From contig OY987265.1 of assembly GCA_963920665.1 (NCBI GenBank), positions 21,457,001 to 21,521,000 of the forward strand: DNA of 64,000 bases, in the 5' to 3' direction. Numbering within the stretch: position 1 is the stretch's first letter; every line of letters begins with the position of its first letter. Source of the DNA: Straminergon stramineum (Eukaryota > Streptophyta > Bryopsida > Hypnales > Calliergonaceae). This document shows positions 10,534 to 22,448 of the stretch, in pieces. The position numbers were made by a program, and so were the translations under genes. The notes beneath the pieces are model-generated. The model was not told where the DNA came from. It saw nothing but the letters and a program-made list of their open reading frames with translations, and ran no database searches.

Positions 10534-12330
10534 ATGGGGTTCTCTGATTTCTCTAGAAGGCCCTATCAGTTTAAATCAGTGTCGCTGGGATGTAATGAGG
10601 AGTTTGTTAGTTTGTACAATGATCTAACGAAAGCCCAGTCAATATCATCATCACTTTTACTCAAGGTTTATTCGTGTAACGGTCGTTTCCAAGGCTACCT
10701 AAGGGATGTAGACCGACTGATGGAGAGGGCGGAGAGGGTTGCCATTTTTTCTGAAGTCGTAGCTGGGATTGTTGTACAATTTAAACAGATAATCTTGCCT
10801 GTTGCAAGCAACTTTCTTAGTTGGGGTGCATATTTTGATTGGGATGCAGATATTTGTAGGGAAAAAGGTATTAATAGGGCTGACCTTCTTGTGAGGAATC
10901 AAAACTTTCTCTTACAAGAGTTGCTCGCAATTTTTGCCGAATCTTTATCTTCGGGGCTCGAATCGGCACACAAAGTTGTAGTGTCGGCACTTGCCCTCCT
11001 CTCTTTCGTGTACCAGTATCTCATCGGATGCGTGGACAAGGGGGGGGCCAAAACCTATTCCCCGGGCTCCTTCTTGTTCAGACTCATCTTCGTGGCGATA
11101 GTGCTGTTCCTGGGGTCTTACGTCTGGATTAAGTCCAGACAGGCATCTTGCACAGCTAATCGTCGCAAGCGCAAGTCTTGCCCACTTGCAGACCGTGCTT
11201 CGCAATTGGGAGCTGAATCGGACGTCCCTGAGGGAGTTTACCGCAGAGCCGTGAAAGACACGAGTGGCTCAATCACGCATTACAAGTACGAGCCCAGATT
11301 CAAACCTCGCAGAGAGAAACTAGAGTCCGGCACCTCACTGGAGTTCAATTGTCTTTCTCTCGGTTCGTACGACACCCCTCGTGAGGCCGAGATTGTGCGT
11401 CGCATAGCAGTGGCCCTCTACGGGAAAGAGGAGGGTCGTCCTGTGCAATTTGAGGATGGGCTTTGCCTTCCCTTTCCATCAGTGACTGAGCGAGAGACTT
11501 GCCCACCCTCTGGCAAGGAGAAAGCGGATTGGGTGACGCACAAAACCAAGGAATTGTATGCAGACCTTCTGAGGGAGAAGGCCAGACCATTGCAAATCCT
11601 CCATCCTGCTGTTGAGACAGGCTCACACCATGGCCATCATGACGGTGAATCTAGTCGTAGTGACCTCTCTCCATCAGCTCCTGCTGCTCGCAGCACTGCT
11701 ATTGAGTTGACATGTTTCACTCCATCGCATGGAGGCAATGGCTTGGAGGAGCGGGCGACAACCTCTGAATCTCATGGTTTAGGGCAAGAGCCAGCTCTAC
11801 CTCGAAAGGTGTTTCCTTTCATCTCAGACTCTGACTTGGATCAAATCTTTCGCAGCATGGCTCAGTTGGAGGAGAATGACCCTCCCGAATTGGACGGTCT
11901 GAGCAAGGTTGTTGGTGATAACTCTGAAACAGACAATGGTTTCGATTTTGAGTCTACTTTAGTGCTTCCACAGTCGAGTGCCTTGGACAACCCGACCACT
12001 GCGATTTTTGCTAGTCTACCTCAACTTGGTGTTGGAGACCAAGGTTTGGAGATTATTGAGCCTCGTTTGAACTCTACCACTGCGATCACTTTTCAACAAT
12101 TGGAGTCTCTTCCTGAGCAGGTTCAGCTCCAACAGCGTGTGACTCGTCAAGAGCAGCGCCCAGAGGAATTTTCAGGATCGAACGACGAGTTGCATCAGAA
12201 GTTGCTTGAATGCGAGCGACGAATCTCAAAGCTAGAGGTCGAAAATGAGAAATGGAGATCCATGTTTCACCAATTCGCCAAATTGATGTTAGCTTCCAAC
12301 CTGGACGGATCTGCTGTTGACCTCCAATAG
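10534..12330 (+). CDS. Unknown membrane-hairpin protein with AP2-like segment (intact family member)
   Basis: This is a single 598-codon ORF that I do not recognise as a named family. Residues 1-140 are helical and variable between copies. Two hydrophobic segments (about 148-167 and 180-200) separated by a short Gly/Lys loop form a likely membrane hairpin, followed by a basic Arg/Lys cluster (about 208-217). Residues about 249-305 contain LGSYDTPREAE..AVALYGK, which resembles the second strand, turn and helix of an AP2/ERF domain, although the YRGVR part is missing. A Ser/Pro-rich and acidic region follows, and residues about 549-590 form a leucine/charge-patterned coiled coil. The ATG was chosen because all three copies begin MGF at the same place after a conserved leader. 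The hairpin is the most conserved part among copies. A membrane-held regulator is possible, but the function is unknown. Confidence 0.7.
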   Translation: MGFSDFSRRPYQFKSVSLGCNEEFVSLYNDLTKAQSISSSLLLKVYSCNGRFQGYLRDVDRLMERAERVAIFSEVVAGIVVQFKQIILPVASNFLSWGAYFDWDADICREKGINRADLLVRNQNFLLQELLAIFAESLSSGLESAHKVVVSALALLSFVYQYLIGCVDKGGAKTYSPGSFLFRLIFVAIVLFLGSYVWIKSRQASCTANRRKRKSCPLADRASQLGAESDVPEGVYRRAVKDTSGSITHYKYEPRFKPRREKLESGTSLEFNCLSLGSYDTPREAEIVRRIAVALYGKEEGRPVQFEDGLCLPFPSVTERETCPPSGKEKADWVTHKTKELYADLLREKARPLQILHPAVETGSHHGHHDGESSRSDLSPSAPAARSTAIELTCFTPSHGGNGLEERATTSESHGLGQEPALPRKVFPFISDSDLDQIFRSMAQLEENDPPELDGLSKVVGDNSETDNGFDFESTLVLPQSSALDNPTTAIFASLPQLGVGDQGLEIIEPRLNSTTAITFQQLESLPEQVQLQQRVTRQEQRPEEFSGSNDELHQKLLECERRISKLEVENEKWRSMFHQFAKLMLASNLDGSAVDLQ

Positions 12331-13870
12331 AAGGTGTTTTTTTTTTCGTACAAGTCCAAGCGTTTTGTAACCTCTTCAGCAAGAGTCCGGTAGCGTTATA
12401 CTGTAATATAGAAGTTTGTGGTGCATTTTTTTAGCACTCTACTTTCTCAAGAATGACACAGCGACCCAACATGATTGTGAAGGTGATGGCAGTGTCTGTG
12501 AATTTGACGTTTTGAAAGAAGTTTGCAGTTTTTGTGCAATGAGCAAATGGTTTGCTTGCACATTTTGGTCTGTTTCATGTTTTATCTCCTTCATGTAGTT
12601 CTTTGCCAAGCAGTGGCAAGTGAAATAAATCTTTTTGTAACTCAGTTAAGACTAGAAAATGCAGCATTCTGAATTCAGTATTTTGACTAGGTTTGTAACC
12701 TAGCCTTCTGTAAAGTACTTTGGTCATGGCATGCATTGACTTCTCTGCAATGCAATAATCTTGTTGCTGGTGACATGAATTGTTGTTGAGTCCCCACATA
12801 AGTTTAGGATCATTTCTCTCATGCCTGAAAGTTTACCTTATGTGATCAAAGCACTAGCTGCAAAACCTTGCGTTCATTTATTGATGTTAAATCATGGTGT
12901 TCGAGATGGAGCGGATATATTTATGCAGGCATAAATTGCAACACTTTTGAATCATTTCTTCAGCGCACTGTCAATATCAATAGATTCGAAGCTGACAAAC
13001 TGAAATGAAGCTCCATCTTGGAACATTTGAAAGCATTGCCAAGGCTAAGCAGGAATGGTAGGGCCGATTTGAGCAGTTTCAATTCGATGCCCATTACCCT
13101 TTCCTTTGTCATGAGAATTCAATTGATGGTAGAAGGTTGAGTCTCTGCAGCAACTGAATATCATACAGACAGCCTTGCTACTAATTTGATTTAAACTTGC
13201 ACTGATCGGAAGTTCAAATATCCGCAACAATTGGGAGTGTCTGGTGTTGAGGATTACATTTACATACAAGTTCAATTCTACAGTCTTAAACTTCCAAAAT
13301 GCATGTGATATTATAGAGTATTTTTTATACTGTTTTCACATGTTGGGGAATTCTGTGACAACGTTCTCATAGAGTAATTAGTTGGGGTAGATCCAAAACA
13401 AAAGCTTGGAAAAAGTTCAGAATATGTTCACTTAGCAGGAGTTGAGTCTTCCACATAAGCCTCTAAGAACATGAAAACCAAAACTTTTTCTGAAATGAAA
13501 GAACAGCTTCCTATCTTCCATGATTATTATTTCTTTCCTGCTATTTTACTTGCTCTTCAACCTCAAACAAGAAAAATTGGCTTTTCTTTGATTATTTACT
13601 GACTTTACGTGAATGAAATCTATAAAGTTGAAAGATTGGATTAAGAAGAAAGGTTTTGAAGTTAATTAGTATCAATTTAGTGGTTAGGATTATTCCACTA
13701 AAATCCAAAGGTATTAGTTTACTTCAAGCTTCACTTTATCCTTTGTACATACTATATCTCCATGTTACCACTAGCTCAAAATGCTTTTTACTCTATTTTA
13801 TTTTCATTGAAAGATAGAAATCCTTAAAAGAATTTTTTTTTCACAATTGATTGATGTATTGATAATTCAT
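12331..13870 (+). repeat. 3' flank of the unit-A family gene, duplicated
   Basis: This stretch aligns with 22449-24055 and 38507-40030 ('gaagactagaaaatgcaacattctg' style at 12650, 'gagtccccacataagtttaggatca' style at 12790, 'tttgtacatactat' at 13742). The early part probably includes the 3' UTR. No ORF of substance is present. Similarity ends near 13870, where the other units continue into VHA-c. Confidence 0.6.
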
Positions 13871-15761
13871 AAACTCTAGACCTTTGCATCACACTAGAAT
13901 GCATATGAATATTCTAGAGATTGATTTGTTGCATATAAAAGTGACACTAAAATAAAGTAATATTAAGGGTTGTAGGAGTCAAAAAGGTGGTCAAATCCCC
14001 TTTCCATACCTACCAAATTCCTTTTCTTGATGACATGTGTATGCAATTATCAAGCCATATAAAAATGTGATGTTATATACAATGAGACTACAAAATGAGT
14101 TTCCAGTCCATGTGATCCTAGGGTTTTATGAGAGAATAACTAACATGATATTGTGTAGTCCATTCATTTAACTTTGATCCAAAAGAAGAAGATGTGGCAT
14201 GAAATAATGTAATTTTAAATAAGTCCATTTCCTAAAGTTTGGAGCTTGTAACAAATGATGTGACATTAAAGAAGATGACATTCCAAAGGCTATTCCCAAG
14301 GGGTTGGTGAAATAATAGAGAATGTGATGTTGGACATGGCCAATCCCTGGTGAGACTTTGGTCAAAGAATCCTTAATATATTATAAGGGATATTAGAGAA
14401 GGTGATATTATAAAGAGTTAATTTGATATTAAAAGAAGTGATATTATAAAGTTAGGGCTATATTCAAGAGTTACCCCCTAATTGCCCAAGCCTTTTCAAG
14501 TGTGCTTTGACTTTGAAAAAAGAGTATTTGGCTTAAAGTTATCCCCAACAAAGCAAATTGTAGTTTTTTTTTCCTAATTCCAAATATATAGATGTTTAAA
14601 GTGCTTGAATGCAAAATGGAGTGCAAATTTGCATAGGAGTTGTGAGGTTATAATATGAGAAATGCAAGTTTTTTATTTTTAGTATGTTGCCCCTCCCCAC
14701 CAATGTTTCAGAAATTTACATAGAAGAGTTTTTTGGAATTGGAGGTCACATGAACGACTAAAGATTGTGTTAGCACACTAAAATGCACATCTAAAAACCT
14801 TTAGTTCAAATGAAGCTAGAGCTATCAAATTCATTATACAATCCACCTTGCAATTGTTGAAATGGAATTTTTTTATAAGTAGAAATCACAAGTAACTCCA
14901 AATCAACTTTTAGCATGTTTAAGTTTTCAATGGTGAAAATCATGAAAACACTTTACTCCTTCTATTGGGACCATTTTCAAAGCAAATGAATAAGTACAGT
15001 TTTTTAGATCTCAAATCAAGTAAAATTGGCAAACTTTGCTCAAAGTTGCAAACTAAAGTAAGGTAGACTTATTACCACCCTCATTCACAATTTGAGTATA
15101 TTAGGACCAACTCCAATAGGGGAATATATGTTTTAAAGGTGTGCGCATGTTCATAAATCAATTCCAACTAGAAATATAATTTTTCAATAAAAATTGTAAT
15201 TTCTATGGATTTCTAAAGTGGTCTGCCTAAAATTACAAAACCATTTGTAAACTAGAGTCATAAATGTCCTAAACAATTTGTAACCACCATTCCATGTATC
15301 TAATAGCACTTGAGTATCTACCAATCAAAAATTGGCACGTTACCCAAGTAGGAATTAATGCACTAAAATTTTCAAAGAAGTAAATGAATTTAGGTGAGTT
15401 CTATGGTGGAGATGGGGTCCAAAGTAGGATGTTAGGAATAGGAAGCTAGCAGAAATGGATTGGTTTACCTTATAATTAGCAAGCTCTATTCTTCCACTAA
15501 TGGTACATATATGAAGACCTTTCAAAAATCAAATATTTACCTTAATTAGTAAAAAATAAAGGTTTTTAATAGTTAACCTTCAAAAATACCTATAAATTTT
15601 TTTTAAAACGGTGGAAGGAATTCAATTGCCCATATTTCAAAACAAGCCTGAAAATTCAAATCGACCATATATATATGGTCAGTTGGGTAGTTGGGGATTG
15701 AGGTGACATCGAAGAACATGGCATTCTAGAGTTAGGGTGATATTAAAGAGGTTGGTGTGTA
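13871..15761. other. AT-rich intergenic DNA of unit A
   Basis: Positions 14035-14480 repeat the 2935-3400 module. The remainder (14480-15760) has no gene and no strong match elsewhere in the window. VHA-c, expected here from units B and C, is missing apart from the scar that follows. Confidence 0.5.
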
Positions 15762-15850
15762 CTCACTTACCTCAAGTGTTGTTGTCTAGGATAGTGATGT
15801 GCCATCATGTCAATATCCACAATGTTCAAGCCTCAATGTCCATGACTCCG
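15762..15850 (+). pseudogene. VHA-c exon-1 scar (unit A)
   Basis: The stretch 'gtgttgttgtctaggatagtgatgtgccatcatgtcaatatcc' (read in pieces) parallels the sequence around the VHA-c start at 24083-24120 ('gtgttgatgtctggaacagcg', 'tcatgtcaac'). After about 65 bases it decays. It marks where a VHA-c copy once stood in this unit. Confidence 0.5.
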
Positions 15851-18800
15851 TTAGCTACCATTTTGCAACTAGATATGAATGAAAACTTTTATATTTAATT
15901 TTGAGAGATGAAGTCATATGTCTATTACAATTCATAAAATTTTCAATTTTTTTGGAAAAACTTTCAAATTACCTTGAATTTCTAAAAAAAATAATGAAGA
16001 AAATTCATATCAAGTATAGAATATTCTAAAAAACATGAAATTTTCAACATAGATGTATAGTGACTCTTAAAATGTTTCATAGAGTGAAAAAATTAACATA
16101 GCTAATTGAGGAATTAGATATTTTAATGAAAATTTGGATATGTTGTGGTACAATTAACACGCTTATATTTTATGGAGTGAACTATAAGAAATATAAAAAT
16201 TTAGAATCCTACTTCAATCAATAATATTTCACTCAATAAAATTGAAAAATTTGAAGAATTCTTACTTGAAAATTAAAAAAAGTTCTCATTCCACTTACTA
16301 AAAAATCTTGAAAAAAATTTACTTGCATAAAAAGTTTTTTTTAATAATAAAATTGATTAAATTAGAAAAATGTCAAAAAATCTTTTAAATTTTTTGAAAA
16401 ATCATTTTATACAAATGTATTACTCATTCTTCAACCTGTCAAAATTTGTTTAGAAAAATATAATTTCTCAATTTGTTATAGCAATTCTTGAAGTATATGA
16501 ATACTTGTGATAGCTATTGTTAGTATACAATATTATGATGATACAAATCAAAGTTACTATATTACTTTATAATTAGACAATCAACAAACTATGGTTATAG
16601 ATCCAAAGTTCATATTGTTGTAAATATTGAAATTTACAAAATTTTCAAATGGAGTAGAAACTATACTTGATAAGCTTTATTTTAGTAATTGAACTCAAAT
16701 TTAGGAATACTTAATTTTTATGGCTAAAATTCACATCAAGAGTAAGTAGCAAGAGAAATGGTCAAAATGCACTACTAGGGTGACTGTGGATTAGGGCATC
16801 TTCTCCTTTAGAAAAATCAATAATACCATAATTAGGGAATTTGCAATACTATTCTTTGGAAATATACTCAAGCAACTTCTAAAAAACTTGGATGAAAAAT
16901 TATTTTTTGGGGGAGAATAATAAGTAATAGATTTTTTTCATTCTATAGATTAAGGATTGGTCATCTAAAAGACCCAGAACATTTACATCATCCTTTCAAG
17001 TAATTCATCCTAGAAAGATGCGGTTCCTTGTGACTAAGGTAATTATTATAATGTGTCAATTATTTAACCAATAGGCGCATTATTTGTTTCTATTGTGAAT
17101 AGTGAAGTCATCCATCAGACCACTCTAGTCCACAACATCATTCTAAGGTTAATCACTAGGAGACTAGGAAAGTGATATAAAAGGGAGGATATAGTTCCAA
17201 TAACTAGACTAGGGGGATTATTTTCAAATATCCCTTTCCATCCCCTATGTCCTCCCCCCACGAGTCATTAGGGGAGATTTGAAGGCTCTACATGCCCATT
17301 TTAGGGTTGTTCCCTTTCTTGTCCCTTGTGTTATCCGAGAATGGCTGGTTGCTATTAGTAAAATAAATATAAAAATAAAATAAAAAAATTAATAGTTTTG
17401 AGATGCAAAAAGAAGTTGAAAAAAAATTCCATTTTTTTTTGAAGTGGCATGGTCTTGGGCTCATCAAATTGTAGCAATGGCCCAATTCTTGCATTCTTTG
17501 CGACTTGGGAACTCGTAGGCATGCAGAGCCCTCAAATCTCTCCTAATGTTCATGACTTCAAGTGATTGTGGATGAACTTACAATACATCCACGACAATTT
17601 TTTGGATGAATTAACTTTTGGTGGATGAATGATAAAAACCTAGATGAATTATTTTCTTGATGGATGAAAAAATATGTTGTTTGGATGAAAAGCTTTTGGA
17701 TTAAGTATTTTAGATGGATGGAATTAGAGTATGTAGATGGCAATTTTCTAGAGTGGATGAATCTACGAAAGATGCTAGACTCATTTTTGGAAGAAATATT
17801 TTGGATGGATGGAATAATAATAGGCAAAACCAACAAAGTACAGTACAACAAAAGCGCAGTGACAATATGGAGGCAACAGTGACAAAATAGAAAATAGAAT
17901 ATTAATCAAACAGTGAAAGATCACAAACTTAAGGTTTGTAAAACCTTGATGGTGGTAAGTAGAGTACAGTATGGTCTATGAAGGAGTGCCAAAAACGTAA
18001 CTAGAATCCTCTTGAGGAAAAATGACTTGATTTTCCTGCAAGAGGTTTGCAGTATGGCAATGAAGCAGATGAATAACTGAGCACAGCTTTCAGTTCGCAA
18101 ACTCAAGTTGTGGGGAGTCTTCATTGCTGCTGCTGCTTCTTCTTCTTCTCGTCTTTTTAGCTGCACCAACTGCCAATCCCAACCCCATCATTGGCCTCAT
18201 TCAAACTTAAGAAGAGACACGATTCCTAAGTTGAGATAAGTTAAGGCTTCGAAATGGAAACCACCATAATCTTTCAATGCCAAATCTCGAAATGCAATAA
18301 TAAAAAAGTCCACATCGAAAGCTCGTAGTTGATATATAAGAGCAATTCCCAAATCATATTTTTTTGAATAATTAATCTTTGAACAGATTATTTTCTTACA
18401 TATTCTCAAAATAGATTTCTTACATACATAGTTGCCTTCCTTGAAGTTCTGTAAATGATTTATTTCAACCCCAACAAATAGAGAAGCAAACACTTTTAAT
18501 TTGTCCAGTGGGATAGGCACTAGAGTTGCTAGTATGCATGTGAGTCTAGGAGTCTTAGACATTTATGTTACAAATGTTTATATTATAGAAACATTTCATG
18601 ATTATATTAGGATATTTATGTTATAGATACTGATATTATAGATTTTTATGTTATAAGCACCTTTGAAGATTGTAGAGTATCTACTTGTACGTAGGCTTAG
18701 GGCACATGTGCTTGAATCTCCATGCTCACATGCTAGTATTGTTGAGTTGGTCACTCAAAAGTTGGAAGAAGTGAATGAATCAACATTTACTACATATACC

Positions 18801-20029
18801 AAAAAAAAATACAAGAATCATATTTCTTCACAACAACATTTATTTGAAGTGCATCCATGAAGAAGTAAGATACCTTGCCAAAGGAGCTTGCAATTGTTGT
18901 CGTAGCTAATCCCATTTTTGTGTAATCATTGCGTGGTTTGAAGATCACCCAACCACCATGCACACTAGAGCAATTATTAGTGTGTAGTTTGAAGAAGCCA
19001 ACTAAATGGACAATTGGGTCCAAGAATCTCACAAATTGCCTATTTGTGCCATTCAATGAATTTTGCATAATTTAGAATATAATTGGCATTTTTCATCTCA
19101 CGTAGAGTTAACATTCAATTCATATGCAATCCCAATCATGCATACCAAATATCATTTTCAAAAAACCAGAACTCCATTTTGGGTGAATTGTAACTTCATT
19201 TAATATTCATGGTTTTGCATGGAAATTGGTTGTAAAACATTGATGATGACTTCTTTTTAATTTGATTGCATATGGATATAGGAAACATCCATACACACAC
19301 ATTTCTTGTTAAAATCCACCCCCTTAAGTAACAACAATATGATCAAGGAAGAATTCAATGTGAAGTGTCATGTGGTCAAACCTTGTAAAATAAATATCCA
19401 CATATTTTAACTAGATTTTTGCTATTTGGCCTTTGCAATGTGACTAATTTTGTATCTGTGAGCATGATAGTACAATTACTTTTTCAAAATCTAGTTAAAA
19501 TATAAACATACTTATTTTCTAAAATTAAGACATTGTCACCCAAACCTTGAAATTTTCGTAGATCATATTTCTCTTAACCAACAATGTTTGTAACACAATC
19601 ATCTACAATTAAGGATCCTATTAACGATATCTCTTGATTGCAACACAATCATCAACAATTGTAGACAACAATATGAAGCCCTAAATTGTTATATGCTATA
19701 TTGCTATATACATGTGTTAATTATAATGTTGTTTACACATGTGCTACACTAAGTAGTGAAGTTAGGTTACCCCTCATGAATTTCTCAACAATTGACACTA
19801 TATAAATATTTACTATTATTGTACAAGATATAATACTATTGAAGTGTTGTTGTAATTGGGACTCATAAACCTCCATGTGCAGAAATGAAAATATATGTAA
19901 TATTTGTTCTAACATGGCTTGAAAAGTAACTTTCCTGGGGTAAGGCAACCTAATTTCACTATTCTGTGCAGAAATCTTTTCCTTCCCAACTTATAACATA
20001 AACTCCATATAAGTTAGAGGGTCATTTGT
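15851..20029. repeat. Duplicated intergenic block (unit A/B)
   Basis: This is the counterpart of 6301-9677, longer by about 0.8 kb of AT-rich sequence (16030-16900). It includes the shortened fold-back at about 19380-19530 and the uninterrupted target sites for MITE A (19946) and MITE C (20018). No gene can be supported. The small ORFs at 17558-18562 are low-complexity, AT-driven frames. Confidence 0.6.
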
Positions 20030-20615
20030 ACAGACAATTGGTGATCAATGGGAACGACTTGCTAAGAAAATAAAATAAAAAGTGAACTAAAATAATGTCT
20101 TCCAATGGATTCAGCAATTTATTACTGAAATTGGTGATACTGGGTTGACTCCGGCTTTTACGGTTCCCTTCCACGAGAGGAGTCTCACCCCACCCGCTCT
20201 CCCCCCCACTCCCCACCCGCGCCCAGCTCACACTCAAGAGAAGACGCTTGTGACTTGTGAGCTTTACTCTGATGATCGAGTGTTTGGATTTGCAAGTTCG
20301 ATCTGTGCATTCGAGAGGGCTCTTCTGTCTGTGGATTCCACCGTTAACTTACTTCCCAATTTCAGTCTGCTTCCCTCTCTCCACCTATCGGCTGCCTGGA
20401 GCTGGATTGGAGCGCGAATTTGGGGAGGTTGGATTTTGCAGAACTCTGAGAGATCGGTAGCAGTAGGTTGTCTTGTAGATCGATCGATAGGAGCTTCTCC
20501 ATTTCTCTCTTCTTTTCACTGTACGAGCGACTTGTCAGGCACGGCCGGGAGAGCATTCTGAACTGTCTCCCGAAGTTTTTCAAGGCGCTGCCTTGAAGGA
20601 CTTGATCATATCACA
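20030..20615 (+). promoter_or_regulatory. Promoter block and leader of the unit-B family pseudogene
   Basis: This copy starts 'tacagacaattggtgatcaat' and carries the CT-rich tract at 20185-20225. It lacks about 50 bp of the GC-rich part seen at 10060-10100. The leader 'gagcgacttgtcaggcacggc' and 'ggacttgatcatatcac' is preserved up to ATG 20616. Confidence 0.5.
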
Positions 20616-22448
20616 ATGGGGTTCTCTGATTTCTCCAGGATTCGCTATCAGTATAAATCAATGTCGTTGCAAAGTAATGGGGAGTTTGTTCGCTTGTACA
20701 ATGATGCAACGGAAGCTGCGCGTTTATATTCTCAAAGATGTCGCGTCTTAGACGAAGTCCCGGACGATATTCAAGACTTTGGGCTCTCGTCTTTTCGATC
20801 ATTAGGTGTAAACTTTTGTCTTCGGGAGTGGGAAAGCTTCCAACAGTACATAAGGAATGTAGACCAACTGATGGTGAGGGTGGAGAAGAATGCCATTTTT
20901 TCTGAAGTGCTAGCTGGGATCGTTCTCCAATTTGAACAGAAAATCTTTACTGCTCTAAAAAACTTTGGTCCTTGCTTTGAAGGTCAAACTTGTAATCTAT
21001 CTACTCTGGGGCTGACCTTCTTATGATTGATCAAAAATATCTCTTAAAAAATTTGCTCGAAGTTTTTGCCGGATCTGTATCTTCGGAGCTCGAATCGGCA
21101 CACGAACTTGTGGTGTCGGCACTTGCTCTCCTCTCTTTCGTGTACCAGTATCTCATTGGATGCGTGGACAAGGACGGTTCCAAAACCTATTCCCTGGGCT
21201 CCTTCATGTTCAGACTCATCTTCGTGGCGATAGTGCTATTCCTGGGATCTTACGTCTGGATTAAGTCCAGACCGGCATCTTTCACGGCCAATCGTCGCAA
21301 GCGCAAATCTTGCCCACTTGCAGACCGTGCTTCGCAATTGGGAGATGAATCAGAAGCCCCTGGAGGAGTGGACCGCAGAGCCGTAAAAAATACGAGGGGC
21401 ACCCGTCACACATTACAAGTACGAGCCCAGATTCAAACCACGCAGAGAGAATCCAGAGTCGGGTACCCCCCTTAAGTTCAATTACCTCCCTCTCGGATCG
21501 TACGACACCCCCCGTGAGGCCCAGATTGTGTGTCATGTAGCGGCGGTCCTCTACGGGAAAGTAGAGGTTCGACCTATGCAGTTTGAGGGTGGGCTTTGCC
21601 TTCCCTTTCCATCTGTGACCGAGCCAGAGAAGTGTCCTCCCTCTGGAAAGGAGAAAGCGGTTTGGGTGACACACAAAACCAAGGAATTGTACGCAGAACT
21701 GCTGAAGGAGAAGGCAAGCCGATTGCAACTCCTCAACCCAACTCTTGAGATAGGTTCACACCATGGCCATCAAGACGGTGAATCTAGTCGTAGTAACCCC
21801 TCTCCATCAGCTCCTGGGGCTCACAGCCCTGCTATTGAGTTGACGTGTTTCTCTCCACCACATGGAGGCAATGGCGTCGTCGAGCAGCCGACAACTTCTG
21901 AACCCCATGGTTTAGGGCAAGAGCCAGCTCTAGCTGGAGGGGTATTTTCGGCCTTCTTCTCAGACTGTGATTTCGACCAAGGCATTAGCAGCATGCCCCA
22001 ATGGGAGGAGAATGCCCTTCCAGCAATGGAAGATCTGGACAAGGTTTTTGGTGATAACTCTGAAACAGACCGTGGTTTCGATTTCGAGTCTACTTTAGTA
22101 CCTCCTCAGTTGAGTGCCTTGGACATCTCGACCTCTGCGATTGTTGCTAGTCTACCTCAACTTGGTGTTGGAGAACAAGGTTTGGAGATTATTGAGCCTC
22201 ATTTGAACTCTACCACGGAGATCACTTTTCAACAATTGGAGTTTCTTCCTGAGCAGGTTCAGCTTCAAGTGCATGTGACTTGTCAAGAACAGCGCCTTGA
22301 GGAATTTTCAGGATTGAACGTCGGATTGCATCAGAAGCTGCTTGAATCCGAGGTACCAAACTTAGAGCTGCAGCAGAAACTACAGAAATCCGAAGCCGAA
22401 AATGAGAAATGGAGATCTCTGTTTTGCCAATTAGCCAAGTTGATCTGA
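20616..22448 (+). pseudogene. Family pseudogene B (two frameshifts)
   Basis: This is a second copy of the unknown hairpin/AP2-like family, 70-80% similar by eye to the 10534 gene. The reading frame is broken twice: near 21000-21015, where the frame stops at 21024-21026 just before the residues that should precede the hairpin, and near 21402, where one extra base lies in the stretch after 'acgaggggcac'. Between the breaks the frame carries the membrane hairpin; after the second break it carries the AP2-like and coiled-coil parts. The N-terminal region is about 20 residues longer than in copy A. It stops at 22446-22448, earlier than the other copies. It could in principle be spliced around the breaks, but no convincing donor/acceptor pairs are seen, so it is called a pseudogene. 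Confidence 0.7.

Noticed and set aside
17558..18562. Several ORFs of 80-120 codons in the unit A/B spacer
   Set aside because: They are biased, AT-driven frames in a duplicated non-coding block and are not preserved in the sister block at 6.3-8.2 kb.
21023..21475. Frame 21023-21475 as an independent small membrane protein
   Set aside because: It begins inside the family homology and ends at a frameshift; it is the middle third of pseudogene B.
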